This document shows, piece after piece, positions 1 through 8,116 of a DNA stretch of 50,306 nucleotides. Both the position numbers and the translations under genes were made by a program. The stretch spans positions 1-50,306 of the forward strand of contig JAFTCT010000104.1 of NCBI GenBank assembly GCA_017454525.1. The letters run 5' to 3'. Source of the DNA: Clostridia bacterium (lineage in GTDB: Bacteria > Bacillota > Clostridia > Oscillospirales > CAG-272). The notes below the pieces were generated by a model that searched no databases, was not told where the DNA came from, and saw only the letters and a program-made list of their open reading frames with translations. Each line of letters begins with the position of its first letter. Within the stretch, counting starts at the first letter, position 1.

Positions 1-7
1 CACGCCT

Positions 8-59
8 CGGTTTTGTCATATTGTTAGACAATAAGCGTTCGCCTGTCCGGACAAAACCG
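8..59. repeat. Long inverted repeat at left edge
   Basis: CGGTTTTGTC at 8-17 pairs perfectly with GACAAAACCG at 50-59. The loop contains a second small stem, ATTGT at 20-24 with ACAAT at 28-32. No ORF with a ribosome binding site covers it. It is the first of four hairpins in the noncoding stretch 1-187. Role unknown; it could be the 3' end of a transcript entering from the left or a structured RNA. Confidence 0.5.
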
Positions 60-68
60 CAAAAGTCG

Positions 69-104
69 CGCAAAACGGACGGGATCCCGACCATCCGTTT
101 TGCG
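69..104. repeat. Inverted repeat with palindromic loop
   Basis: CGCAAAACGGA at 69-79 pairs with TCCGTTTTGCG at 94-104 (11 bp, perfect). The loop holds the palindrome CGGGATCCCG at 80-89. No T-run follows on either strand, so it is not a simple terminator. It lies between the first hairpin and two terminators. Confidence 0.5.
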
Positions 105-149
105 GGGGCTGCTCATTTGCAGGCAAATGAAACAGCCCCTTGTTTTTTT
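105..149 (+). terminator. Terminator; copy A of a palindromic repeat family
   Basis: GGGGCTG at 105-111 pairs with CAGCCCC at 133-139, and TCATTTG at 113-119 pairs with CAAATGA at 124-130. A T-rich run follows at 140-149, so it would end rightward transcripts. The arm sequence recurs at 32351-32394 and 39946-39989, which marks a dispersed repeat family rather than a private terminator. Confidence 0.65.
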
Positions 150-155
150 GTTTTG

Positions 156-188
156 GGGGCTTTCTTAACGCGACAGCCCCGTTTTTTT
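156..188 (+). terminator. Second rightward terminator
   Basis: GGGGCT at 156-161 pairs with AGCCCC at 175-180 across a 13-nt loop, followed by GTTTTTTT. It sits directly behind the preceding terminator and points into the 3' end of the leftward peptidase gene. A rightward transcription unit outside the window probably ends here. Confidence 0.55.
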
Positions 189-2671
189 CAGGTCGCAGAC
201 GCGAGATAATCGAGCAGCATCGTGACGTCGCGGATCGTGAGACGTCCGTTCCTGTCGGGGTCGACGGGCAGCGTGCCGCCGTCGGAAAGCGCGTCCAGTA
301 AAGCGGCGACGTCGTCGATCGTCACGCTGCCCGAGCCGTCGGCGTCATAGTCTGCGGGATCGGCGGGCTCGTCATTGATATCGGTGAAAAGCGCGGCGTC
401 AAAGGCGTCGTTATAGTTCGATCTGTGCGCTGCCTTTAAGAATTCTTCCTTTGTCTGATCGGTCAGGACGACCTTCTGAAGACAGCCGCAGGAATACACG
501 GCGCCCTGAGCGATCGCGCGGATCTTGTGGCGGAAGACGATCGTACAGACCGGCGAATAGGAGAAGGCGTCGACGCCGAGCGTCGCGACGTCCTTGCCGC
601 AGTCGATGCAGGAGAGTTCCGAGAACTGCGAGAAGGCGCGCGCCCCGACCGTGGTGATGCCGTCTCCGATGACCAGTTTCGTGACTTCCTCCGAATACTG
701 CGCCCAGGGCGCGGAGAAAGCGTCTGCAAAGTTCGGGATCGCGCCGCTGCCGGTGACGGTCAGCACGCCGTCGTGCAGCGACCACGCGCCTTTTTTCCAG
801 GTGCCTTCGGCGCGCACCGACGGATCCTCCGTTTCCGCGGCGGAAACCGCGGCGTTTTTATAGTTCTCGTTCCCCTCTTTTACGGACGCCGCCGCAAGGA
901 AGTCCTCGGCGGTCTGTCCCGTGACCGTGACGGTCTCGATCCCCGCCGAAGCGGACACCGTTCCCTTGCCGACCGTCGAGACGGGTCCCGCGAAAGCGAT
1001 CGATTTCAAGGAGGGATCGCTCGAGAACGCGCCGTCGCCGACGGCTCTCACGTCCTTGCCGCAGAGGACCGCCGCCAGTTCCGGAAGGTGCGAGAACGCG
1101 CCGGCGCCGACGGAGGTGACGCCGTTCTCGATCACGACCTTGGTGATCTGATCGGAAAGGCTCTCCCAGGGTCTGTCGGCCGCGTCGTCGGCGTAGCTGT
1201 CCATCGCGCCCTTGCCCCACACGGTCAGCGTGCCGTAGAAGAAGTTCCAGCCGCCGCCGCTCCAGGTCCCGCCGCGTTCCGGCTCGAGAAGATAACTCTT
1301 GTTCGTCCGGTAACCGATCTCGTCGCCGATATCCGAGAGGATCGAGACCGTCTGTCCGTTCTTTTTCAGTTCGATCTTCTCAAGGGTCGTGACGGCGTTC
1401 TGCTTCATGCCGGTCACGTTGATCCCCCAGATATAATCGTCGGGGGATTTGCCTGCAGGGAGTCTGCCGATCAGTCCGTCGAATCCGACCGTGATGACGC
1501 CGGTCGCGATACCGCTCTTCTTTCCCTTATAGTTGAGCGTCAGTTCCTTCGAACAGTTCGGTCTGTGCCGCCAGTAGGTGAACATATAGGGCTGATAATA
1601 GACGGTCGATCCGGTCGCGCGGTCCCTGCCGGTCAGCGTGACTGACAGTGCGTCGCGGTCGGAAGACGTCGCGGTGATCTCGGCGCAGAGACCGGTTTCG
1701 CCGATCTGAAGGCCGGTCTTCCAGTCGAGGAATACCACCTGGTCCATCGTCCAGGTGCGGTTTGAAGCGTTCAGCGCGGGGAATTCCGACTGATCCTTGC
1801 CGTTGAAGGCGTCGTACATCATCCAGATGTATCCGTCGTTATACCAGCCGGTGCCCCAGGAATTGGCGAGTTTGAAAGCGCCCTTCAGCGTCACGCCGTT
1901 CTTTTTGCAGGTGATGCTGTCGTCGTAACCGACGATCGAAACCTGGTGACCGCCGCTCATCTCGCCCGTGGAATAGGCGATGGCGACCTCTCCCGCCTTG
2001 CCGTACGTGCCGGTGTCGGCAAGAGCGACGGGCGGTTCGTTGACCCAGGCGCTGGGATAGCCGCCGGTGACCACGACGTTGCCGTCGCGCAGCGCCGTCT
2101 TGATGCGTTCGATCAGCGCTTTGCCTGTCTGCGACGAGGTGACTTTGTAATCGGGGCAGACCGAATTGATCCAGATCTGATCGTAGGCCTTTACTCTGAA
2201 ATTACGCGCGTCGGTCCAGACGCCGGGCGTCGCGCCCCAGTCCTTGGCGAGCATGTTGTCGTAGGCATAGCCCGTCGGACCGCCCGAAAAGGGCATCACG
2301 TCCTGCGTGGGGCAGCCCTGCTCCTTTAAGATCTCATAGACCCACGCCGTGCCGGCGCCCGCGAGATTGTACGTGAAGCGGGGCGAGAAGCAGTATCTCG
2401 GATCGCCGCTCGAGGGATTCCAGTCGATCGAGGGATCGATACTGTGCAGATAGCGCGAAACGGCGTTGGTGAACTGCATATAGGTGATCGACATCGACGC
2501 GCAGCAGCCGACCTGCCCCTGATTGCCGATCGGCGGCAGGTGGACGGTCGTCGTCAGATCGACGGCGTCGGGCAGACCGTCCGCGTAGACGCCCGCCCCG
2601 AAGGGCAGAACGCCGGTGAACGTGAAAACCGTGAAGAGGATCGCCAGAACGGCGGAAAGCGCTTTTTTCAT
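188..2671 (-). CDS. Secreted C1A cysteine peptidase with BspA-type repeats and C-terminal type I dockerin
   Basis: Predicted papain-family peptidase of 827 residues, exported and scaffold-docked. The start at 2671 follows AGAGGTCAGGAT; an in-frame ATG nine codons upstream lacks such a site. Residues 1-30 form a signal peptide ending near VYA. The C1A domain spans about 35-290: oxyanion Gln51 and catalytic Cys57 in NQGQVGCCAS, His242 in GGHQVSIVGYDD, Asn270 in ANSWG. A beta-rich module (about 305-460) follows and recurs in the four C1A paralogues of the island; from memory it resembles the lectin-like domain that often trails C1 peptidases. Then come two BspA/LRR_5-type units (about 475-750) with VxSVGxxAF motifs. 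The dockerin (about 768-825) has two calcium loops, DADGSGSVTIDD and DPDRNGRLTIRD. A 16-bp gap separates it from the small membrane gene upstream, which suggests co-transcription. The substrate is not evident. Confidence 0.85.
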   Translation of the reverse strand: MKKALSAVLAILFTVFTFTGVLPFGAGVYADGLPDAVDLTTTVHLPPIGNQGQVGCCASMSITYMQFTNAVSRYLHSIDPSIDWNPSSGDPRYCFSPRFTYNLAGAGTAWVYEILKEQGCPTQDVMPFSGGPTGYAYDNMLAKDWGATPGVWTDARNFRVKAYDQIWINSVCPDYKVTSSQTGKALIERIKTALRDGNVVVTGGYPSAWVNEPPVALADTGTYGKAGEVAIAYSTGEMSGGHQVSIVGYDDSITCKKNGVTLKGAFKLANSWGTGWYNDGYIWMMYDAFNGKDQSEFPALNASNRTWTMDQVVFLDWKTGLQIGETGLCAEITATSSDRDALSVTLTGRDRATGSTVYYQPYMFTYWRHRPNCSKELTLNYKGKKSGIATGVITVGFDGLIGRLPAGKSPDDYIWGINVTGMKQNAVTTLEKIELKKNGQTVSILSDIGDEIGYRTNKSYLLEPERGGTWSGGGWNFFYGTLTVWGKGAMDSYADDAADRPWESLSDQITKVVIENGVTSVGAGAFSHLPELAAVLCGKDVRAVGDGAFSSDPSLKSIAFAGPVSTVGKGTVSASAGIETVTVTGQTAEDFLAAASVKEGNENYKNAAVSAAETEDPSVRAEGTWKKGAWSLHDGVLTVTGSGAIPNFADAFSAPWAQYSEEVTKLVIGDGITTVGARAFSQFSELSCIDCGKDVATLGVDAFSYSPVCTIVFRHKIRAIAQGAVYSCGCLQKVVLTDQTKEEFLKAAHRSNYNDAFDAALFTDINDEPADPADYDADGSGSVTIDDVAALLDALSDGGTLPVDPDRNGRLTIRDVTMLLDYLASAT

Positions 2672-2687
2672 ATCCTGACCTCTTTTT

Positions 2688-2927
2688 TCAATCGGCAAGA
2701 ACGGTCACGCGGTTGCTGAAGAGTTCGGTAAAGAAGTCGACGATCCAGGCGATGAAGTTGCCGACGCCGGTCACCAGGCAGAGGATGCCGATGATCAGGG
2801 TGACGACGTTCTTCGTCTCCACGAAACGGATGATGCGGTATACGCCGCTGATGACGTAGCCGAAGAAGAACTGAAGAATGAGTTTGACGATCTTCGGAAG
2901 GGATTCGTACTGTTCGGTGATTTTCAT
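2688..2927 (-). CDS. Small membrane protein of unknown function
   Basis: 79 residues beginning MKITEQYESLPKI. The ATG at 2927 follows AGGAGGAAAACCGC, a strong ribosome binding site; the much longer open frame upstream lacks one and runs antisense through serC. Two hydrophobic segments are visible, around residues 14-30 (LILQFFFGYVISGVY) and 38-63 (VVTLIIGILCLVTGVGNFIAWI). The frame ends 16 bp before the dockerin-bearing C1A peptidase and has its own consensus promoter, so the pair looks like a bicistronic operon led by this gene. I do not recognise the family. It resembles small clostridial envelope proteins, but a link to export or anchoring of the peptidase is only inferred from position. 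Confidence 0.7.
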   Translation of the reverse strand: MKITEQYESLPKIVKLILQFFFGYVISGVYRIIRFVETKNVVTLIIGILCLVTGVGNFIAWIVDFFTELFSNRVTVLAD

Positions 2928-2967
2928 GCGGTTTTCCTCCTTTGTCCTGAACAGAAACTGTAACGGA

Positions 2968-2996
2968 ATTCTAACACTTTTTTGAAGAATTGTCAA
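2968..2996 (-). promoter_or_regulatory. Sigma-A promoter for the membrane protein/C1A pair
   Basis: On the minus strand TTGACA (2991-2996), a 17-bp spacer and TAGAAT (2968-2973). It lies 41 bp upstream of the small membrane gene and diverges from the serC promoter 20 bp away. Confidence 0.75.
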
Positions 2997-3015
2997 GGGA
3001 GAATGGGAAAAGATA

Positions 3016-3044
3016 TTGACTTTATCGGGGAAGTGTAGTACAAT
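3016..3044 (+). promoter_or_regulatory. Sigma-A promoter for serC-serA
   Basis: TTGACT (3016-3021), 17-bp spacer, TACAAT (3039-3044), followed after about 35 nt by the ribosome binding site of serC. Back to back with the leftward promoter at 2968-2996. Confidence 0.8.
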
Positions 3045-3086
3045 ACATTCAAATAAACCCCAAACTGTTTTCGGAGGTAAAAAGTC

Positions 3087-4178
3087 ATGGGCAGAGTTTA
3101 TAATTTTTCGGCAGGTCCGTCGATGCTTCCCGTGGAAGTGCTTGAGAAGTGCGCTTCTCAGATGATGGACTATGAAGGTTCCGGTATGTCGGTGATGGAG
3201 ATGAGCCACCGCTCTCCCGTCTACGACAAGATCATCAAGGACGCGGAGGCAGCCCTTCGCAGAGTGATGAGCATTCCCGACAACTACAAGGTGCTCTTCA
3301 TCCAGGGCGGCGCGTCGCAGGTCTTCGCGAGCGTTCCGCTCAACCTGCTGCCGGTCGGCGGCACGGCGGACTATATCGTCTCCGGCTCCTTCTCGGGCAA
3401 GGCGTACAAGGAAGGTCTCAAATACGGCGCCGTCCGTGAAGTCGCCACGTCGAAAGCCGACAACTTCACGTACGTTCCCTACGTATCGAGAGAACAGTTC
3501 AATCCCGAAGCCGCCTACGTGCATATCTGCTATAACAATACCATTTACGGCACGAAATTCCATTACGTGCCCGACACCGGCGATATCCCGCTGGTCGCCG
3601 ATATGTCCTCCTGCATCCTTTCCGAGCCGGTCGACGTGACGAAATTCGGCGTGATCTACGCGGGCGCGCAGAAGAATATGGCGCCCGCCGGTCTGACCGT
3701 CGTCATCGTTCGCGAGGACCTTCTGGGTCACGCGCGTCCCGAATGCCCCACGATGCTCGACTGGAAGATCGCCGCGGACAACGGATCGATGTACAATACG
3801 CCTCCGACCTACCCGATCTACGTCGCCGGCCTCGTGTTCGACTGGATCGAAAACACCGTGGGCGGTCTTCAGAAGATGTACGAGCGCAACAAGGCGAAAG
3901 CCGACCTGCTGTACGACTATCTCGACAGCCAGGACTACTACAAGGTCGTCGTGCGGAAGGAGAACCGTTCAATGATGAACGTCACCTTCAATTCGGGAGA
4001 TCCCGATATCGACGCCAAGTTCGCCAAGGAATCGAAGGCCGCAGGCATGACCAACCTCAAGGGTCACCGCTCCACCGGCGGTATGCGCGCGTCGATCTAC
4101 AACGCGATGCCGATCGAAGGCGTGAAGTACCTCATCGAGTTCATGAAGAAGTTCGCCGCCGAGAACCCCAAGAAGTAA
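3087..4178 (+). CDS. serC: Phosphoserine aminotransferase
   Basis: PLP-dependent class V aminotransferase that converts 3-phosphohydroxypyruvate and glutamate to O-phosphoserine and 2-oxoglutarate in serine biosynthesis; cytoplasmic. The protein has 363 residues, about normal for SerC. It opens with the family signature YNFSAGPSMLPVEVLE. Lys196 in YAGAQKNMAPAGL is the expected Schiff-base lysine, and HRSTGGMRASIYNAMP near the C-terminus matches the phosphate-binding end of the family. The ATG at 3087 follows TTCGGAGGTAAAAAGTC. The next gene is the dehydrogenase of the preceding pathway step, 74 bp downstream, and both are read from the promoter at 3016-3044. Confidence 0.95.
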   Translation: MGRVYNFSAGPSMLPVEVLEKCASQMMDYEGSGMSVMEMSHRSPVYDKIIKDAEAALRRVMSIPDNYKVLFIQGGASQVFASVPLNLLPVGGTADYIVSGSFSGKAYKEGLKYGAVREVATSKADNFTYVPYVSREQFNPEAAYVHICYNNTIYGTKFHYVPDTGDIPLVADMSSCILSEPVDVTKFGVIYAGAQKNMAPAGLTVVIVREDLLGHARPECPTMLDWKIAADNGSMYNTPPTYPIYVAGLVFDWIENTVGGLQKMYERNKAKADLLYDYLDSQDYYKVVVRKENRSMMNVTFNSGDPDIDAKFAKESKAAGMTNLKGHRSTGGMRASIYNAMPIEGVKYLIEFMKKFAAENPKK

Positions 4179-4200
4179 CCGAAACAGAGAATGAAGACCC

Positions 4201-4228
4201 GGGCGGCAGATCGTAAGAAATGCCGCCC
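4201..4228 (+). other. Intercistronic hairpin between serC and serA
   Basis: GGGCGGCA (4201-4208) pairs perfectly with TGCCGCCC (4221-4228) across a 12-nt loop. No T-run follows, so it is unlikely to end transcription. It may set mRNA stability or relative expression of the two genes. It ends 24 bp before the serA start. Confidence 0.45.
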
Positions 4229-4252
4229 GCAATAACGAAAGGATCACGCAAA

Positions 4253-5392
4253 ATGAAAAATATACTTTTGATGAACAAGATCGCCAAGTGCGGCACCGCG
4301 CTCTTCTCCTCCGATTATACCGTTTCCGATTCCGTCGCTTCGCCCGCCGGCATCATGGTGCGTTCGGCTTCGCTGCTCGACGCGCAGTTCGATCCTTCCC
4401 TTGAAGCGATCGCAAGAGCGGGCGCGGGCGTGAACAATATCCCCTGCGACCGCTGCGCGGAAGAGGGGATCGTCGTCTTCAACACCCCCGGCGCCAACGC
4501 CAACGCCGTCAAGGAACTCGCTCTCTGCGCGCTCTTCCTCGCGTCCCGCGACGTCGTGGGCGGCGTCAACTGGGCGTCCACGCTCACGGGGCACGAGCTC
4601 GGCGTCGCCAAAGCCGTTGAGAAGGGCAAATCGGCGTTCGGCGGAAACGAGATCATGGGCAAGACCCTCGGCATCATCGGACTGGGCGCGATCGGCAGAC
4701 TGCTCGCCAACGCCGCCGTGGCGCTTGGCATGAAGGTCGTCGGGTGCGATCCCTACCTTTCGGAAGCAGCCGCAAAGCAGCTCGATCCGTCGGTCGAACG
4801 CCTCGGGACCTTCGAGGACGTCTACGCCGCTTCCGATTACGTCACGCTCCACGTCCCGGCAACGCCCGAGACCAAGGGCATGATCAACGCCGCGAGCATC
4901 GCGAAGATGAAGGACGGCGTGAAGATCCTCAATCTCGCGCGCGCGGACCTCGTCAACGCTTCGGATCTCAAAGCGGCGCTCGCCGAAGGAAAAGTCAAAA
5001 AGTACGTCACCGACTTCCCGACGGAAGAGACGATCAACGTGCCGGGTATCGTCGCGATCCCCCACCTCGGCGCCTCCTCCGAAGAAGCGGAGGACAACTG
5101 CGCCGTCATGGCGGCAAAGGAACTCATCGACTTCCTTGAAAACGGCAATATCAGAAACAGCGTCAACTATCCCGCCGTGTCCGCGCCCAGAGCGGGCAAG
5201 TTCCGCGTCTGCGTGCTTGCCGCCGCTGACGCGGAATGCGCGAAGATCGCCGCCCTCGTGCCCGGCGCGAAAGCGTCCGCCTTCGCGGCGAAGAAATCGG
5301 CGTACGTCATCGTCGATACCGACGCCGATCCCGCGCCCGCGCTCGACGCGATCAGAGCGCTGCCGGGCGTGCGCAGAGTGCTGGTGAAATGA
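4253..5392 (+). CDS. serA: D-3-phosphoglycerate dehydrogenase with C-terminal ACT-like domain
   Basis: Oxidises 3-phosphoglycerate with NAD to 3-phosphohydroxypyruvate, the first step of serine synthesis. 379 residues from the ATG at 4253, which follows AAAGGATCACGCAAA; an in-frame ATG at 4220 has no ribosome binding site. The NAD-binding loop GLGAIG is at about 143-148, the substrate-side arginine lies in NLARADLVN, and the catalytic histidine lies in PHLGASSEEAEDN. Residues from about 318 form a short ACT-like domain (FRVCVLAAAD, ending ALPGVRRVLVK), as in clostridial SerA of this length. The order serC-serA is common in Firmicutes. Another 2-hydroxyacid dehydrogenase role is unlikely given the neighbour and the ACT tail. 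Confidence 0.92.
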   Translation: MKNILLMNKIAKCGTALFSSDYTVSDSVASPAGIMVRSASLLDAQFDPSLEAIARAGAGVNNIPCDRCAEEGIVVFNTPGANANAVKELALCALFLASRDVVGGVNWASTLTGHELGVAKAVEKGKSAFGGNEIMGKTLGIIGLGAIGRLLANAAVALGMKVVGCDPYLSEAAAKQLDPSVERLGTFEDVYAASDYVTLHVPATPETKGMINAASIAKMKDGVKILNLARADLVNASDLKAALAEGKVKKYVTDFPTEETINVPGIVAIPHLGASSEEAEDNCAVMAAKELIDFLENGNIRNSVNYPAVSAPRAGKFRVCVLAAADAECAKIAALVPGAKASAFAAKKSAYVIVDTDADPAPALDAIRALPGVRRVLVK

Positions 5393-5403
5393 TCCGCTGA
5401 ATG

Positions 5404-5432
5404 TCCGCGGCGAACGCCGGGCGGAGTTTTTT
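5404..5432 (+). terminator. Terminator of serC-serA
   Basis: TCCGC plus GGC at 5404-5411 pairs with GCC and GCGGA, with a bulged G, ending at 5425; a run of six T follows at 5427-5432. It lies between the convergent serA and dinB genes. Confidence 0.6.
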
Positions 5433-5443
5433 AACGCCGCGGG

Positions 5444-6718
5444 TCATACGGGCGGCGCCTCGCCCGGAAAACCCGCCGAGTCGTCGAAGTTTCCGGGGCG
5501 CAGCCGGTGCCCCAGCGGGTGGTCGGCGGTGAGATCGGGATGCATGAAGCAGAGCGCGCCGCCGATGATCTGTATGCCGTAGCGGGCGCGCAGGGCGTCG
5601 ACGGTCTTTTCGAGCTGCTCTCTTCTGGCGGTGACGGCCGAGTCGTCCAAAAAGGAGAGCTGCATTGAGGAGGAGGGGACGAGCTGCTGCGCGGTGACGC
5701 CGAAGCCGCGGTAGGAGGCGCCGGGATCGCGGACGCGCAGGAAGAGGGGATACGCGGTCTCGAAGAGGCGGGAAGCGAGTTCCGTGCTTTCGGCAAGCTG
5801 CGCGCGGAAGGAGCGGAAGGAGAGGTCGGTGAAGCGCAGGTGGAGCGTGAGCGTCCTGCATCTCATACCGTGGCGGCGCAGGCGCGTGGCGACGCTGTCG
5901 CAGAGCATATACAGCACGGTGCGCGCCTCGTCCGGATCGTGGACGTCGCGCGGGCAGGTGACGGTATTGCCGACGCTTTCGGGCGGGCGGCGATAGGAGT
6001 CGTGGGCGACGGGGGTCGGATCGACGCCGCAGGCGCGCTCGCGCAGCGTCAGTCCCGGTTTTCCGAAATACTTTCCCAGAACGGCGGGGTCGGCATTCGC
6101 GATCCCGCCGATCGTGTCGATGCCGAAAATGCGGAGTTTTTCCGCGGTGGATCTGCCCACGAAGAGCATATCCTCGACCGGCAGCGGCCAGAGAAGTTCT
6201 CTGAAATTTTCGCGGGTGACGTGCGTCGAGGCGTCGGGCTTTTTGTAATCGCTGCCCATTTTTGCAAAGAATTTATTGAAGGAGATCCCGGCGGAGACGG
6301 TCAGACCGAGTTCGCTGCGCGCCAGCGCCCGCAGTTCGTTTGCGATCTTCACGCCGTCGCCCGCAAGGGAAGCGCTTTCGCTGACGTCCAGCCAGCATTC
6401 GTCGATGCCGAAACTCTCGATGCGGTCGGTGTAGCGGCGGTAGAAATCGCGCATGGCATTTGAATAGACGGTGTATTTGCCGTAATGCGCGGGCAGGAGG
6501 ATCAGCCCGCGGCATTTCGCCCGCGCGGTGACGATCGGCTCGCCGGTTTTGACGCCCGATCTTTTGGCGATATCGTTCTTCGCCAGTATGATGCCGTGCC
6601 GCTTTTCGGGGTCGCCGCAGACGGCGACGGGGCGCGCTTTCAGGTCGGGCCTGCTCAGACATTCCACGGAAGCGAAAAAGTTGTTGAGGTCGCAGTGCAG
6701 GATCGTGCGCTCTTCCAC
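5444..6718 (-). CDS. dinB: Y-family DNA polymerase IV
   Basis: Error-prone translesion polymerase. 424 residues from a GTG at 6718, preceded by AAAGGAGGGAGCGCCG; the longer open frame upstream runs through the promoter and is rejected. The first metal ligand is Asp10 in HCDLNNFFASVE, and the second acidic pair is Asp106-Glu107 in FGIDECWLDVSES. The thumb helix-hairpin-helix (LRIFGIDTIGGIANADP, about 215-235) and little-finger region follow. The C-terminus ends without a recognisable beta-clamp motif that I would vouch for. The gene stands alone and is controlled by a promoter carrying two LexA-type boxes, so it should be induced by DNA damage. It converges on serA, sharing an 11-bp gap with its terminator. 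Confidence 0.92.
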   Translation of the reverse strand: MEERTILHCDLNNFFASVECLSRPDLKARPVAVCGDPEKRHGIILAKNDIAKRSGVKTGEPIVTARAKCRGLILLPAHYGKYTVYSNAMRDFYRRYTDRIESFGIDECWLDVSESASLAGDGVKIANELRALARSELGLTVSAGISFNKFFAKMGSDYKKPDASTHVTRENFRELLWPLPVEDMLFVGRSTAEKLRIFGIDTIGGIANADPAVLGKYFGKPGLTLRERACGVDPTPVAHDSYRRPPESVGNTVTCPRDVHDPDEARTVLYMLCDSVATRLRRHGMRCRTLTLHLRFTDLSFRSFRAQLAESTELASRLFETAYPLFLRVRDPGASYRGFGVTAQQLVPSSSMQLSFLDDSAVTARREQLEKTVDALRARYGIQIIGGALCFMHPDLTADHPLGHRLRPGNFDDSAGFPGEAPPV

Positions 6719-6743
6719 CGGCGCTCCCTCCTTTCCGGAAAAA

Positions 6744-6788
6744 CGAACAAATGTTCTGTTATCAGTATAGCACGGGAACAAACGTTTG
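6744..6788 (-). promoter_or_regulatory. Two LexA (SOS) boxes on the dinB promoter
   Basis: CGAACAAATGTTCT at 6744-6757 matches the Firmicute LexA box CGAACN4GTTCG at all but the last base and lies about at the transcription start. GGAACAAACGTTTG at 6775-6788 differs from the consensus at two half-site positions (GGAAC for CGAAC, GTTTG for GTTCG) and lies in the spacer, touching the -35. Two boxes bracketing the -10 would give tight repression. Confidence 0.75.
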
Positions 6789-6792
6789 TCAA
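6764..6792 (-). promoter_or_regulatory. Sigma-A promoter for dinB
   Basis: On the minus strand TTGACA (6787-6792), 17-bp spacer, TATACT (6764-6769). The GTG start of dinB is 45 bp further on. The second LexA-like box overlaps the spacer and -35. Confidence 0.85.
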
Positions 6793-6845
6793 CAGGAAAA
6801 GAAAAAATATTTTGGCAGAAGAAAGCGCAAAGCGCGCAAAACCTG

Positions 6846-6874
6846 TTGCACAAAAATGAAAAGAATGGTATAAT
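6846..6874 (+). promoter_or_regulatory. Sigma-A promoter for dut and the HAD gene
   Basis: TTGCAC (6846-6851), 17-bp spacer, TATAAT (6869-6874). It diverges from the dinB promoter. A small hairpin GGGCG/CGCCC follows in the leader at about 6884-6899. Confidence 0.7.
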
Positions 6875-6929
6875 GAAAAAGACGGGCGGTCCTTCGCCCG
6901 GCAAATCCTATTTGAAAGAGAGCGCACAA

Positions 6930-7370
6930 ATGGAGAAGGTGTTCGTCAAAATACTGCGCGAAGGCGCGACGCTTCCGCGCTATGCAAACGGCTTTGCCGC
7001 GGGGGCGGATCTCTACGCCTGCCTTGAAAACGAACTGACGGTCATGCCCGGAGAGACCGTCAAGGTGCCGACCGGGATCGCCGTCGAACTGCCGCTGAAC
7101 ACCGTGGGACTGATCTGCGCCCGCTCGGGTCTGGCGGTGAAGAAGGGACTTGCGCCCGCCAACAAGGTCGGGGTGATCGACTGCGATTACCGCGGCGAGA
7201 TCCTCGTCGCGATCTACAATCAGAGCGCGTCGCCGCAGAGCATCCTGCCGGGCGAGCGCGTTGCGCAGATGATCGTCGCGCCCTATATCCCCGCGGTATT
7301 CGAAACGCGGGACGAACTCTCCGCGACCGATCGCGGCGAGGGGGGCTTCGGCTCCACGGGCAGAACATGA
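6930..7370 (+). CDS. dut: dUTP diphosphatase
   Basis: Hydrolyses dUTP to dUMP and pyrophosphate, keeping uracil out of DNA and feeding dTMP synthesis; a cytoplasmic homotrimer in its family. 146 residues, normal length. All five trimeric dUTPase motifs are visible: GADLYA, ARSGLAVKKGL, GVIDCDYRGEI, GERVAQM and the glycine-rich RGEGGFGSTG tail. The ATG at 6930 is preceded by GAGAG, a modest ribosome binding site; an upstream in-frame ATG at 6786 would place the promoter inside the gene. The stop overlaps the next start as ATGA, so the HAD gene is translationally coupled. Confidence 0.95.
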   Translation: MEKVFVKILREGATLPRYANGFAAGADLYACLENELTVMPGETVKVPTGIAVELPLNTVGLICARSGLAVKKGLAPANKVGVIDCDYRGEILVAIYNQSASPQSILPGERVAQMIVAPYIPAVFETRDELSATDRGEGGFGSTGRT

Positions 7371-8092
7371 GGGCGTGGTTTTTCGATCTGGACGGGACGC
7401 TCTATATCGACGGCGGCATATCCGACGCCTGCCGCGGCGCTTTGGAAGCCCTGCGCGCGGCGGGCGACGCCGTGATCCTCAACACCGGGCGCTCCCCCGG
7501 CTTTCTGCCGGAGGGCGTGCGGGACGATCCGGTCTTCGACGGGATGATCTGCGGCTCGGTCTACGTTACCCTGAAGGGTGAAGAGCTGCTGAACAAGTCG
7601 CTGTCCTTGAAGATCCTCGAAAACGTGGCGGCATGGGCGAAACGCACCGGGAAGACCGCCGTGTTCGAGGGGCTGTACGAGAATTTCTCCCTCAACGGCG
7701 CGCTGCCCGACGCCTCTGAGATCTTTACGCGCCCGACGCTTCCGCCGATCACGAAGATCACGATGTGGTGCGACCCGGAGAACGTCCCTCAAAAGGATTT
7801 CCCGGGCCTGCGCATCCTGCATTTCCCGACCTATGCCGAAGGGATCCTCGCGGGCTACGACAAGAGCACAGGGATGCAGATGATCCTCGATAAACTCGGC
7901 TTGCAAAGATCGAACGCCGTCGCCTTCGGCGACAGCGAAAACGACCGCGATATGCTGCTCTACGCCGGAAAAGCCGTCTGTATGCGCACGGCGCCGCGCG
8001 ATTTTGACGGTTTCTGCGTGTACAGATGCAAGGAGAAGGACGGCGTTCCGGAGGGGATCGGCGTACTTTTCCCGCGCCTTTGCGGCGATTGA
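7367..8092 (+). CDS. HAD-superfamily (Cof-type) phosphatase
   Basis: 241-residue haloacid-dehalogenase hydrolase of the Cof/IIB type. Motif I is FFDLDGTLY with nucleophile Asp7 and acid/base Asp9, motif II is NTGR, and motif IV is AFGDSENDRDML near residue 185. The cap domain between motifs II and III fits sugar-phosphate or flavin-phosphate phosphatases, but the substrate cannot be read from sequence. The ATG overlaps the dut stop by four bases, so both come from the 6846 promoter. A strong bidirectional terminator follows. Confidence 0.85.
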   Translation: MRAWFFDLDGTLYIDGGISDACRGALEALRAAGDAVILNTGRSPGFLPEGVRDDPVFDGMICGSVYVTLKGEELLNKSLSLKILENVAAWAKRTGKTAVFEGLYENFSLNGALPDASEIFTRPTLPPITKITMWCDPENVPQKDFPGLRILHFPTYAEGILAGYDKSTGMQMILDKLGLQRSNAVAFGDSENDRDMLLYAGKAVCMRTAPRDFDGFCVYRCKEKDGVPEGIGVLFPRLCGD

Positions 8093-8116
8093 CCGTTTTT
8101 TGAAACGTTTTACAGG

